A stretch of 64,000 nt of DNA from Cryptomeria japonica (GCF_030272615.1 NC_081407.1:375017018-375081017); one strand, 5' to 3'; positions 51,688-63,699 are shown, numbered from the stretch's first letter. The notes: generated by a model not told the origin, from the letters alone. A program made the numbers and translations.

Positions 51688-52507
51688 CTAGTTATCACCA
51701 GGAGGGGTGGATACCCCTAACTTGTTTCTCAAATAGACAAATGTATCCGCAGATAAAGGCTTAGTGAAAATATCAGCTATTTGATCCTTTGTAGATACAT
51801 ACTCCAACTTCACTTTCTCTTCACTGACTTGCTCTCTCAAGTAATGATATTTGATTGCCACATGCTTAGTCTTTGAATGTTGCACTAGATTCTTTGACAT
51901 TTTAATAGCACTAGAATTATCATAGTATATGATAGTAGGCTCATCATAGATAACTCTGATATCCTTCAACATTTGCCTCATCCAAACTACCTGAGTACAG
52001 TTACTATCAACAATAATGTACTCAGATTCAACTGTAGATAAGGACACTGAATCTTGTTTCTTAATAGCCCATGAAACCATTTTCTTTCCCAAAAATAATG
52101 CTCCACTGGTAGTGCTCTTCCGATCATCAACATCACCAACCCAATCAACATCAGTGTCAACACATAGCATGAAATCATCATTCCTTGGATACCACAAACC
52201 ATAATCTACAGTCCCCTTCAAGTATCTGAATATCCTCTTAACAACAGTGACATGAATCTCTTTCAGATCAACTTGATATCTAGCAGCCATGCACACAACA
52301 TGCATAATTTTTGGTCTAGTCTGAGTAAGATATACCAATCCACCAACCATAGATCTATACAAACTCTAATTATCTTTTGGAGATTCATCATTCTTAGACA
52401 ATTTATAGCCAGTCACCATAGGAGTTCCACCCATTTTGGAGTCATCTAACCCAAACTTCTCTAGAAATCACTTCACATACTTAGTTTGTGATATAGATAT
52501 ACCTTTT
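51688..52507 (-). pseudogene. Copia 4 pol fragment: RT end and RNase H
   Basis: On the minus strand, GISISQTKYVK-stop-FLEKFGLDDSK (about 52430-52500) is the conserved stretch after the RT catalytic region. Then MYRSMVGGLVYLTQTRPKIM, DVDDRKSTTSGALFLG, SLSTVESEYIIVDSNCTQVV, IYYDNSSAIKMSKN, TKHVAIKYHYLRE and DQIADIFTKPL run to a stop after GVSTPPGDN. The 224-codon open piece (51688-52362) covers RNase H. It is truncated at 52507 by transposon B. Confidence 0.9.
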
Positions 52508-53628
52508 GGGTCAATGCAAGAAGCTGAGTCCACTTTTTGGCCAAAAAGTGGAAGTGTTTTCCCTGATTTTTAGATTTTGTCTCATTTGAGCTTAAATTTT
52601 GAAACACTTGGAGATTGAATCTTGGAAAAAGTTAGTAATATAAAAGTTAGCCCTTTGAGTGTAATTTCCAAATATGTAATTTATTTTAATACCCAAATAA
52701 TAAAAAATAACTTTTTGAATGAAGTTCTAAAAACTATGTTTTAAAAATCCCTGTTTCAAAACCATACCATGCATGTGTACGACCCACACTTTTTGACACA
52801 ATTAAAATTATTTTCTCAAACCGTTTTGGGAAATGGTTTGTAAGACACTGAAGATTGATGAGCATATTTTTGTGTATTTTTTTTTTTAAATATATATTTT
52901 TTAATTAATTTTTTAATGACCGTAATTATATTTTTAGAAATTTGTTGTAAACTTAACATTTTTTTAATTTTTATTTTTAAATAGAAAATATTTTTGTGTC
53001 GATTGATGACATATAATTTTTTTTTCAAAATTAATTTAAATAAAAAAGTTATTAAATTAACAAAATTAGTTAATATTTCAAGTTTTTGAACCCGATTTAA
53101 TATAAATTAAATGAAAAATAGTTAAAATAATCAATTTTTAAATAAATTTACATATTTAGAATCTAGACAGTATAATCTGAAATGAGTTTTAATTTCGTAT
53201 AAAAATTCTCTAATTACAGGCACGTAAACTATTTCAGAAGTTCATATTTGTGCTTTCGTTCATGGAGATTTGAATTTGCAGGTCCATGTCTTAGGTGTGC
53301 CCATCCGAGGCCTATCTCAAACCTAATCCCGAGGCAAGTGGCAGGTTGTGGAATCAACTTCCACAGAACAGGCCCCCGTTTGCCCGTTTATAAAACAGGG
53401 GCCTGTTCCTTTTTTTAACCGTTGGATTTAGGAACGGATGGGGGCCCGTTCCTAAATAACCATTACTGTAAAAAAAAGGACAAATTTCATCAATTTACCA
53501 CACTATCATTGGAATCAGTACTAACAAACATTTTTTACAGCATTTGGCAGTACTTTTTAATCTTTTTTACACAAATTTTAGAAGAACTCAGTAAAAAGAT
53601 ATTATTTTTTGAAGAGGAGTTTGTAAAG
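52508..53628. other. Left terminal and subterminal region of transposon B
   Basis: Non-coding. AT-rich until about 53330, then a cluster of GGGGCCC-type palindromes (aacaggcccccgtttgcccg; aaacaggggcctgttcc; ggatgggggcccgttccta) at 53365-53456. Confidence 0.6.
53365..53456. promoter_or_regulatory. Left subterminal palindromes of transposon B
   Basis: Three copies of a motif around GGGGCCYGTT in 90 bp, matched by several copies at 63710-63990. A role as transposase binding sites or promoter elements is inferred. Confidence 0.6.
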
Positions 53629-56600
53629 ATGGGTTCTAAGCAACGTCAAAAGAAACAAAGGAAGACAATGACAGTGGACGAAATTCAAGCACAAAGAGAG
53701 AAGGAGGCAAAATGCCAAAGAGATCGAAGATCACAACAATGACAATTAAATAACACTGAAGCATCTAGTTTAGTGCTCATTGTAGATGAGACCATTGAAG
53801 AGATCATGATGGACGCAAGAAATGTAGAACCAAACACGGGTATGACTGTTGATGCAAATGTTCATGTGGATGCGAATCCTAGTATATTTTTAAATCCCCA
53901 AGACTATGCTGCCAATCAAATTGCTGATTTAAATGAAGCTGGATATAAATTTAATACACCAATATGGAAAGAAATAAAAATTGAAAATATTACACCACCC
54001 TCTCTGAAAGAAAATGAATGTAATTTGTTTACTATTGATAGCAATGTGCTAGATAATCTTAACGGGTTAGTTTCTTGGAGACAAATCAGAACACATGCGA
54101 ACAGATTATATAAACAATTTTTTTATAATAAAAAGTTAGGATTTCAATGTTAATTAATGCTACAAGTAATAAAAATGTTAAAAATGCGTAAAGTCATGAA
54201 AAAGATAGGTATTTATGCAAAACCAAAAAAAAAGATGAATCATATAAGCAAGTTGTATCTGCTATTTCCAGTGCTATCGATTCTATCGGAAAAACAAGTC
54301 GATCTAAAGATAAGAATGCAACACGTAGAGTTATAACAACTGCTATAGTTGACAAAACAATTGCTAGTAAAAGAATGTTAAGTGATGTAAGTGGCTATTT
54401 AAACTTACATCATAGAACCCTGTCAAGAGTGGCCAAAAGAAGAGACACAATTTAAATCGATCCACTAAACCATTGTTGGAGTTTTAGTGGTAGACTTCAA
54501 AGGTCGGACATGAAATTGAATGATGAAAGTAAACAATTAATTGCAAAATTTTGGCATGATAACACTAGAGTTTCATCAAATGCTAGAGATGTTTTAAAGT
54601 TAAGGGTGGGATAAAAAATTCGTTATCCTCATCCAAAACATCTTCTTGACATGACTCAAACTAAATTCTTTAAAAAAATATAGTGATGAATCTGTGTTAA
54701 TGAATTTACGAATTAGTCAAAGATCATTTGAAAAATGCAAACCCTGGTATGTTAAAATCAATAAACAAAGAATACCTTGTTGTTGCAATACTCATGTTCA
54801 ATTTCGTTACTATTATGATGTTTTTCGATATATATGTTGTATGTTGCATGGTAATGATCTTGTGTAGGATTGTGGTGTTTATGTTCCACCTGAAACTATA
54901 AAAGATTTTATTGCAGCTTTATTTTGTAAACCACCTAATGAGAAATTATTTCTTTCGAGTTCATGCATTTATGACCTTTGCAATTTATGTGGGAACTATT
55001 CTTTGATAGGTGAATGTTTGCATGAACATGTTTCATCTGAGTTTGGACAAAAAATGGTTGATGTTAGGAGATTTAAAAATAAAATATAGAATACCCTCTA
55101 AAGGATGGAAAGATGGGGAAACGTTTAGAATTGATTACAAAACAGAATAGTGTGAATGCATTTATCAATGAGTTTAAAAGTCATATTATTCCAAAATATG
55201 TGAAACATTTCCAACATGCTCGATGGCTTGATGGACAGTTTCACATATGCAAGAACACATTTCTAGTTGGAACAATAGTATCAGTTGTGGATTTTGCAGA
55301 AAATTATACTCTAAAACCACAAGAGGAAACTCAATCACAATACTACAACTCTGTGCAAGTGGCCATATTTGTGCACATTCTATATAGACATGACCATGAC
55401 AATACAGAAGATAACAATTTTTTTCTGAGGGAGTATCATTTCTATGTTAGTGATAATCGATTACACTCGTCAGAGTTTGTTTAGCATTTGTTTGACACAT
55501 TTCATGATAATCTTAAGGAAAAAGAAATTGACATGAAACAACACATGATATGGTTAGATAACTACACTGGACAATTCAAAAATGCAAGAATGTTTTATTG
55601 GCTATGCAGAGTTCACAAGAAAACCAATGTCCAACATTTATGGAGTTTTTTTGAAGCGCGACATGGTAAAGGGGAACACAATGGAGCTGGTGCTAGTGTA
55701 AAAAGAGCTCTTGCTAGAGAACAATTGAAATTCGAGGATGCAGTGAAATTCAGAGTTGCTCGTGCAATTGTAGATTGGTGCAATTCAAAGTTGTCAAAAG
55801 GATCAACTGAGAACTCTGCAATTTGACGTTTCTTCTAGTTGGTAGAGGAAGATAGTATTCCTATTCGGCATGACTGTAATACCATCATTGGATCAGCTAA
55901 ATGACATTCATTTAAGAGTTCTAATTCAAACACATGGACTATATTCACAAGGGAGCTTGCTTGCTTTTATTAGTTTTGTGTTTCCGGAGATTGGGAATTT
56001 TGTGAGAATAAAGAATGGGTTGAAGAATGGCAACAAAGATCATTGACACCCATAAATGTAAATGATCTGCATGAAAGAACTGATGAAGATATGGATCATA
56101 TGTTTGCATCAAATGACTATGATCACATTTCAGATCTTATAAAACAAGGTAAAATTGTTTTTGAAATTTGTTTTGATTTATTAAATAGTTATGTTTATGG
56201 TAAAAATGAAAACAACAATATTGAAAGACTAAATGAATTCAACCACAAAACCCTAGCCTAACAACAACAAAGATCCACCATAACATATGAAGATTACCTA
56301 AGACAGTGCAAATCAACAAAATCACAAAGATTATACCATCACATGTCCAATAGGGTTTGGATCTCCATTCTTCCTATCTCCATTGACCTTCTTTGGTATA
56401 TTTTCTCTCAGATTTTATGTGTGCACACAAGCTCAACAAAGAACAGAAATGTGGTTGCAAGTAGGCTTGATCGCATATGAAAATTTGAATGCTAATCCAG
56501 AGGATTAGAATGCGTAGTTGAGGAGGTTTGATAATTAAGGAAGCATCTTCTTATATAGAAGACACTATAAGAAAATGAAGGGATAAGATTGAGAAGTGTA

Positions 56601-57450
56601 AAAGATAAATGGTCGGCTAGGATTAGAGGGTAGGTAGAGGAAATAAGAAAATAATAAGATGGTAGGTAGTGTAAGAATTAAGAGATGAATGACATGTGTC
56701 ATAAGTAGAAAAGGCTAATGAATTAATTAAATAAATAAAGATTCATTTAGTTAATAGAGGAAGTGGGATCAATTAAATAAATGAAATATTTATTTAATTT
56801 AGGAGAAGGGTTATTTAAATAAATAAAAGTATTTATTTAAATGAGAAATAAAGCTAGAAATGGATAAATGAATTAATTAAATAAATAAAGATTTATTTAA
56901 TTAATAGAGGAATTAGGATAAAATAATTAAATAAATAAAAATATTTATTTAATTAGATAGGACAATTTTAGGTGTCTACAAGTACATATATGAAATCTTA
57001 CAGTGTATATTTTTGTTTTTATTTCTCATTAAATATTAAAATAAAATTGTTTTGTACACAGGACATGTCTATGCTGTTGTTGCACCAGAGGACAATGAAG
57101 AGGGGATAGAGTATTGGTCGGATTGATGTGTAGAGCCAAAACATAAGCTAACCACTCCTCGAGTAGATGATGATGGTTATGACTATCCAACATGATCTGT
57201 GGTTGTTGTTGGCACCTAGCTATGCAAATATCTAACAAGAAAGAATGGATTGCCCACATTTGAAGATTATGAATTAGAGAAGAAGATTATACATTACTCG
57301 CATTTGGTAGTGGCAAATAATATAAAATTGGATATATCGTGGAAAACCTGCTAATAAACAATTATGGATTCTTTCTATGGAAGACCACAAGACAATTATA
57401 GATGCTTTCAAAAATAGAGAGGATGCATATGGTATAACAGAATGAATATA
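53629..57450 (+). pseudogene. Transposase-like pseudogene of transposon B
   Basis: The better-preserved copy of the A transposase. It starts MGSKQRQKKQRKTMTVDEIQ at 53629. A variable N-terminal region has YKFNTPIWKEIKIENITPPS and LVSWRQIRTHANRLYKQFFY (to 54150). Then FWHDNTRVSSNARDVLKLRV (about 54550), the cysteine cluster IPCCCNTHVQFRYYYDVF (about 54770) and FLSSSCIYDLCNLCGNYSL (about 54950) follow. The core has DGQFHICKNTFLVGTIVSVV, DFAENYTLKPQEETQSQYYN, YHFYVSDNRLHSSEFV, WLDNYTGQFKNARMFYWLCR and HGKGEHNGAGASVKRALARE. An intron runs from about 56151 to 57060; the last exon starts GHVYAVVAPEDNEEG. Two aspartates (DFAENY, WLDN) sit in places expected of a DDE nuclease. Several stops and shifts make it inactive. 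Sola-like affinity is inference. Confidence 0.75.
56192..56980 (-). mobile_element. Possible LTR-like insertion in the transposase B intron
   Basis: On the minus strand it starts TGTAGACACCTAAAATTGTC, a typical plant LTR opening, and contains repeated ttaaataaataaa blocks and a caaaaccctagcctaac segment. The intron of copy A is only about 100 bp, so about 800 bp were added here. The left boundary and a target duplication (agtta against agtac) are not convincing. Confidence 0.4.
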
Positions 57451-58700
57451 TACAAGTAAGTTATAATTTGAACCCTTAATCCACCTCCCTTTTAAAAGTC
57501 ATGATATATATTTTATATAGCATTTTAAATCATGCATCATAATTATAAAATCTAATCTAGTAATTTTGTTTCAGGTCTAACACAAGTAGAAGGCATTAAT
57601 GAAAACCAAGTTATTTGTGCATACTTTATGTTTCATTTTGAATAATTACAAATAAGTTAAAGTTTTGTACCCTTAAGGAAAATCCCTTTGAAGAGTCGTG
57701 ATGTATGCTTTATGTTGTATTTTAAATTGAATGCATCCTCATTATAAAAACTAATCATATGTGTATTTTTTTTCCAGGTCTCTCAGAGTAGACTTGGCCT
57801 CAATGACTACTATTGTTTGTACATACTTTATGTTGTATTTTGAGAGATATATATCCTTATTATTATAATTTAAATAGACTATTTTTAATTTTAGATAGGT
57901 CTGCTTGATTACACTTTGTGTAATATACATAAATGAGAGACTATTGGTCAAATTTATGAATGAGATAATTATGTTTTAATCAAGTTCTATTCAATATATT
58001 ATATATTCTATGGGGTAAATTTATTTTCATACATAGCCCACTCGTTCTACTTGTAAGGACCCCACTATATCACCTACTTTGTTCCTTACACTTTGCTCTT
58101 ATCATCATTGTTATTGAAATGGTAATTATATATTTAAACCTATGTTTTGATACTTTTCTCTTATCATCATTATTATTGTAATGGTAATTATATATTTGAT
58201 TATATATTTTGCGTATCTATGGTGATTAATACTTTTTAATTTAGTTTAAAATATGTTATAATTATAAGATATGTTTTGATACTTTGGTCTTATCATCATT
58301 GTTAGCTCATGATGTACACCTTTATTTTATCTAATCACAAGTTATTTAAATAAAATTCCATAAATAAAATTTCAAGTCCACATAATCCATATAAGGTTAT
58401 TTAAGCACAAGTTCCATAAATAAAATTTCAAGTCCACATAATCCATATATATCTGGATGGTAACATGATGAACTCCACATAATATCTAATGTGCATATAT
58501 ATATGTAATCCACAAAATATATACGATCTAATCCTATTATGCAACTATCCATATATATAAAGTATGTGCACGTCCAATACAATATATAAAATGTTAAAAA
58601 AAAATTACACATGTAAACAAATGTGTAAAGTCCATAAAAAAATACATATCATATAAAATAGTACATGTACATCATATCAGAGCCAAATAAACAGTAAAAT
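57451..58700. other. AT-rich stretch between the two convergent genes of transposon B
   Basis: No coding sequence supported. It contains a diffuse repeat of gatatgttttgatactt..cttatcatcattgtta (about 58085-58310) and a doubled aaataaaatttcaagtccac (about 58360-58440). It probably contains the 3' ends of both genes. Confidence 0.5.
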
Positions 58701-60788
58701 CTAAGTGCTATCATCGATAACATCTTGTGGTCTCTTCTCCTCGGGACGTGGACCGGATCCACCCGTCTCATGCTGTACAAGAAATAAATAATATTAAAAT
58801 ACTTGATTAACTATTAAAAGATAATCATTTATCAAATACAGTTGGAATCATAAATTAAGTTACAAACTTACCATATGTGTGCACACATCAACTCCAGTAA
58901 CTTGTTCTGCATGTACTATATGCTCGATAGTTGTACCATCTTGTATACAAGATAAGAAACATGATATAACGAACATGAGCACATACATGTGTTTATTTAT
59001 TTTTATTATTTAATAAAAATGAACATTTATAATTTGATTAAATAATCATATAATAAAATATCGTACATAAGGTTGCTCATCTCCTCTACCAGTATCTCCT
59101 CTAGCAATATCTTGTGCACTATTAATGCCAAATGTAGTGCTAACTAAGTCCTGTACAAGGTCAAATTCAAAGTGTCCAATTAAATCTTAAATTAAGTGTC
59201 AAAATAAGGTCAAAATAAGTATTACATATTAGGACCTCAAAGGATGTCAGTGTGCGTTCAAATTGGCTCTGGTAAAAATGACGAGGATAGCCTATCTTGA
59301 TAGTAGTGTCCACCTGCAAACATGCATTTAATGAAATCATATTTATTGAACACACACACACACACACACACACACATATCTATGTGCGTGTGTGTGTGTA
59401 TTAAATAATTTCAAGTTAAGTTACAATGTTGTAAGAGTTCATATTTAATTTATGAATTCTAAGATACATACAATAGATGGTGTCATAGTTGTCACACCCT
59501 CTTCTTGATGTGATGTAGAGGGTCCCTCATGACCTAAAGCTTGGAGAAAGAAGAATTCAGTGTATCAACATAAAAATTTATATAGTATATGATGATAACA
59601 TATTAACTTAAAAAGCTAGTACAATGTCTAGATAGAAATTGATACTATACCCCAAAAGGTGTGCCAAGCTGTGTAGGATTAGATGCAATATTGACTCGAA
59701 CATTTGGTGTAGTTCTTATCTACATAAACCAAATTTATTTAATGAAGTATTAGATTGTATTAAAAAAAAGACATGCACTTAATTTATACCTATATTTAAT
59801 GAAGTATTAGATTGACATGTACATGTATATATCTATACCTGCTCAAGATGATTATTAGAGCAAAGAAAATCCATATATGATGTCATCATAGTATCATCTG
59901 CTGCATCATGCTCATCTGCAACTGAAGCGGATCCTGGATTAACAGTAGGACCTACACACATCTGATGACAACTCGTACACATATGTGGCATCGATTGAGG
60001 AGAAGATTCCATGTGTGCAACTTTCTCACTCAGGTTACCTGTGAGGGAAGTCAAAGCATCTAATGTTGAAATGAATGGTGTATTCTGCACATCTACAGGA
60101 ATCGATGGAGCAACAAGTGGAACTATGGGTGGATCTGGTAGGGGATTATTACTGCATGTCCCTAATCTATGCTGTGGCATTCCATGACCAACACCCCGGA
60201 ATGACTTAATATCAAAATAATTTGGTTTTCGGTGCATTACAAACTCACAGTATAATTTTTTCAAAAAATATAAAGGGACCTCATAATTATGATGTGGTGG
60301 ATAATCAAAAACTTTCCACCATCTATCCCAAAAGTGTCTAGCCATTTCTGGATGATCACACCTCCTATTTGAAATTCTTTTCTGGCAAGGTTACATTGGT
60401 TCTCTTGTTTTTGGGTTAGTAAAATATGGACATAAATGAGCTTTGGTTACTTTAAGATCAGTGATTTGCCTATAAGTTAAACCATCGGCATAAAAATCAC
60501 GCAACTCTTGTTGTTGTCTATGAAATTGATCTAATTGAGAATCAACAGATCTAACTGACTCAACAACAATTTGCATTGATTTTGCAAACTCTAGAAGATG
60601 GTGGTGGGGGGGGGTGATTGGCTCATTTTGGATAGCAGTAATATTTTGTTCAATCACTTGTAGGTTTTCATTAATTCGTTCTCTTAAATGAATTTCGTCC
60701 AATCTAGGGGGTGGAGGTGGAGGTGGAGGAGGAGGGGGTGGTGGTGGGGGATTTTCACCTAACAATTCATCTATGTCAAAGACATCCA
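58700..60788 (-). pseudogene. Second gene of transposon B (unknown FWxRWW protein)
   Basis: Not recognised. Minus strand, likely start MDVFDIDELLGEN at 60788. A run of about 16 prolines is followed by a helical segment (LDEIHLRERINENLQVIEQN), DFYADGLTYRQITDLK and LCPYFTNPKTREPM (about 60395). A stop comes next, then HFWDRWWKVFDYPPHHNYEV, PLYFLKKLYCEFVMHRKPNY and FDIKSFRGVG (60180-60345), then a tail rich in proline, serine and threonine with CTSCHQMCVG. Downstream exons are likely (about 59640, 59500 and 59270, with a last one near 58705-58775). The FWxRWWxVFD..NYEVPLYFLxKxYCEFV block is strongly shared with copy A while the tails diverge, suggesting one conserved domain. The role in transposition is inferred from its constant place. 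Confidence 0.6.
59349..59400. repeat. (CA)n..(TG)n microsatellite able to form a hairpin
   Basis: About 26 bp of CA, a short atatctatgtgcg, then TG repeats; the arms are mutually complementary. Confidence 0.85.
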
Positions 60789-60810
60789 TGATAACAAAGA
60801 GCTCCTGCAT

Positions 60811-61260
60811 ATATAAAGATATAAATGAATTATATACAACTCTATGTCAAAGAAGAATCTATTTTAGTTTTAAAAAAAATATTTATAAATAGTAACATTT
60901 ATATGTTATTGAATGAGATACACATGAAATATAATATAATATTGAACTTAAAAAATTATACATGTACATACTATTGAATCTTTAAATATAAAATTTGCGC
61001 ACAAAACTTAATAAAAACTTTCTTTGAAACTTCATAAATCTATTATATATTCAATTTAATGCATTCATTTCTTGTAAAATGCATCAACTATTAAAATCAA
61101 TATAAAATATTCCATACATGAACTTGTAAAAAAAGTAAAATAAGATCAAGATATATAAAGTAATTTATACAATAAGTAATTAAGTCACAGTTCTGGTAAA
61201 CATGTTACATTAGTACTTCATGTTGGAATAGTACTAATGTATTAGATGGTAACCTCTCCA
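60811..61260. other. AT-rich spacer within transposon B
   Basis: Presumed upstream region of the minus-strand gene; nothing specific recognised. Confidence 0.4.
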
Positions 61261-62245
61261 AGTGGTCATTTACTAAGTAAACATGTTGAATTAGTACTTC
61301 AGTGTTGGAGATGAATTAGATGATGAAGTTGGCAATTCGAGAAAATCATGTCATGTCGTGGCTTAATAGGTCCTATTATGGACCTATTATGCCATGATGG
61401 CATAATAGGTGGACTATTATGCAATGTCATGGCATAATAGGTCCTTTTATGCCATGACATGATACAATAGGTCCTATTATGCCATGACATGGCATAATAG
61501 GTCCATAATTGGTCCTATCATACTAAGTAAACATGTTGAATTGGCACTTCAGTGTTGGAGATGAATTAGATGACGAAGTTGGCAATTCGAGAAAATCATG
61601 TCATGTAATGGCTTAATAGGTCCTATTATGGACCTATTATGCAATGTCATGGCATAATAGGACTTATTATGTCTTCATGGCATAATAGGTCCTATTATGC
61701 CATGACATGATATAATAGGACCAACTATGGACCTATTGTGCAATGTCATGGCATAATAGGACTTATTATGCCGTCATGGCATAATAGGTCCTATTATGCC
61801 ATGACATGATATAATAGGTCCATAATTGGTCCTATCATACTAAGTAAACATGTTGAATTAGTACTTGAGTGTTGGAGATGAATTAGACGATGAAGTTGGC
61901 AATTCGAGAAAATCATGTCATGCCATGGCTTAATAGGTCCTATTATGGACCTATTATGCCATGATGGAATAATAGGTGGACTATTATGCAAATTCATGGC
62001 ATGATAGGACTTATTATGTCATCATGGCATAATAGGTCCTATTACGCCATGACATGATATAATAGGACCAACTATGGACCTATTATGCAATGTCATGGCA
62101 TAATAGGACATATTATGCCATCATGGCATAATGTGTCCTATTATGCCATGACATGGCATAATGTGTCCATAATTGGTCCTTTTATACCATGAAATGACAT
62201 AATAGGACCATATTAGGACCTTTATGCCATGACATGGCATAAACC
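61260..62245. repeat. Palindromic repeat array, block 1
   Basis: Many copies of CCTATTATGCCATG-A-CATGGCATAATAGG, a perfect palindrome with 14-bp arms and one central base, plus variants. It is organised in a higher-order repeat: a ~80-bp phrase (ctaagtaaacatgttgaatt..gaagttggcaattcgagaaa) recurs at about 61275, 61525 and 61838, each time followed by a palindrome run. Short open frames inside are repeat artefacts. Confidence 0.9.
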
Positions 62246-62675
62246 TAAGCCTAAACTTTGATATCTAAAATTTGAAGAGTAATATTAATTACTTTTAAGG
62301 TTATACATTTGGATTTCCCTCTTCTAAAATGAATTTTTAGTTAAACCCCAATGTCCACTAGCTGAAATTGTGGTTTTAATTATGGATTTTGTCTAATCCA
62401 TGAAATTTAAAACATCTCACCTATTTTTTTGACTTCCCATAACCCACTAGAATAGCCCAAAAGGCCACATGGTCACCTAAAAATGATCCAAGGCACTAGA
62501 AAGGTACCGATAACTAATAGTGGTAACTTTTGTATTGCCTAATGAGGATTAAGAACAATTTTGGTACATATGTTTAATTTAAAGTATTGGAATGGTGGCT
62601 TGCTAGAAGTGGTGAATTTTTTTCGTTTATTGGTTGAAAGGCCCAATACCTAAAAGAATAATTCCTAGAAACATT
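62246..62675. other. Unique spacer between palindrome blocks
   Basis: About 430 bp of ordinary AT-rich sequence with no gene. Confidence 0.5.
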
Positions 62676-63130
62676 TAACGGTCCTATTGTGCCATTTCAT
62701 GGCATAATAGGACCTATTATGCCATTATGGCATAATAGGTCCTATTATGCCATGTCATGGTATGACATGACCAACTATGGACCTATTATGCAATGTCATG
62801 GCATAATAGGACATATTATGCCATCATGACATAATGTGTCCTATTATGCCATCATGACATAATGTGTCCTATTATGCCATGACATGACATAATAGGTCCA
62901 TAGTTGGTCCTATCATACCATGACATGGCATAATAGGAACATAATTTTCTGTCATGGCATAATGTGTCCTATTATGCCATGACATGGCATAATAGGACCT
63001 ACTATATTCCTATTATGCCATGACACGACTTAATATTACATAATGGCATAATATGTCCTATTATGCCATGACATGACATAATAGGTCCATAATTGGTCCT
63101 ATTATGTCATGTCATTGAATAATAGGAAAA
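62676..63130. repeat. Palindromic repeat array, block 2
   Basis: Same CCTATTATGCCATGACATGG-type palindromes as block 1, without the 80-bp spacer phrase. Confidence 0.9.
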
Positions 63131-63184
63131 TAGTTATCGAATCTATAATAATTTGACTATGTCAATGGCTAATTCTTAATGAAT

Positions 63185-63410
63185 ATTTCGTTTTGGTTTT
63201 GGTTTTGATACATCCATTTAGTTTCAGTTTGGTTTGGATTTGGTTTTGATTTCCATTTAGTTTCGGTTTTGTTTTGATTTGTTTTTCGTTTTCGTTTTGA
63301 TTTGCATTTAGTTTTGGTTTTGTTTCGATTTGGTTTTGGTTTTCATTTTGATTTCCATTTAGTTTCGGTTTTGTTTCGATTTGGTTTTGGTTTTGATGTT
63401 TCTGAGATAT
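63185..63410. repeat. TTTTGGTTTTGATTTCCATTTAG-type G/T-rich repeat
   Basis: Roughly four degenerate copies of a 50-60 bp unit made of ggtttt and gatttccatttagtttcgg phrases. It is strongly strand-asymmetric (T and G on the plus strand). Confidence 0.85.
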
Positions 63411-63699
63411 CTTGTATCTTGTAAATTTTATATTTTGTTTTGTTAACTATCTAGATTTGATTTTGATTTGTAAATTTGTTGATTAGGGTTTAGGGTTAAC
63501 TGTTGAAAAATATTTCAAATCAAAATTAAGAATTTACAAATGTAAACACAAATTTACTTATAGGCTACTTCAAAAAAAAACTAAAATAATACCCAAAAAA
63601 TTTAAATAATACTCAAAAAACAGGAAAAATATACAAGAAAATTATAAAATGTGAAAATGGATGATTGAATGTGTACCTGAGATAGTGGTGGAGGCTTGA

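Larger units (their letters stand above)
48925..52507 (-). mobile_element. Copia 4: 3' part of a SIRE-like Ty1/copia element
   Basis: Minus-strand element entering from the right. The plus-strand LTR starts TGTTGGTAGTAACAATG at 48925, with the G-run agaggggggtgggggggg that is the complement of the C-rich LTR end style of copia 3. It ends near 51363 (ctccaaca), followed by the polypurine tract (minus strand ATGCCAAAGGGGAAGAT). RNase H and RT remnants follow to 52507, where transposon B starts. The 5' half and 5' LTR are expected beyond the right end of transposon B, outside the window. Confidence 0.8.

Noticed and set aside
61260..63130. Short palindromic repeats considered as CRISPR
   Set aside because: Spacers are themselves repeated or variable palindrome fragments; no cas genes; plant retroelement context.
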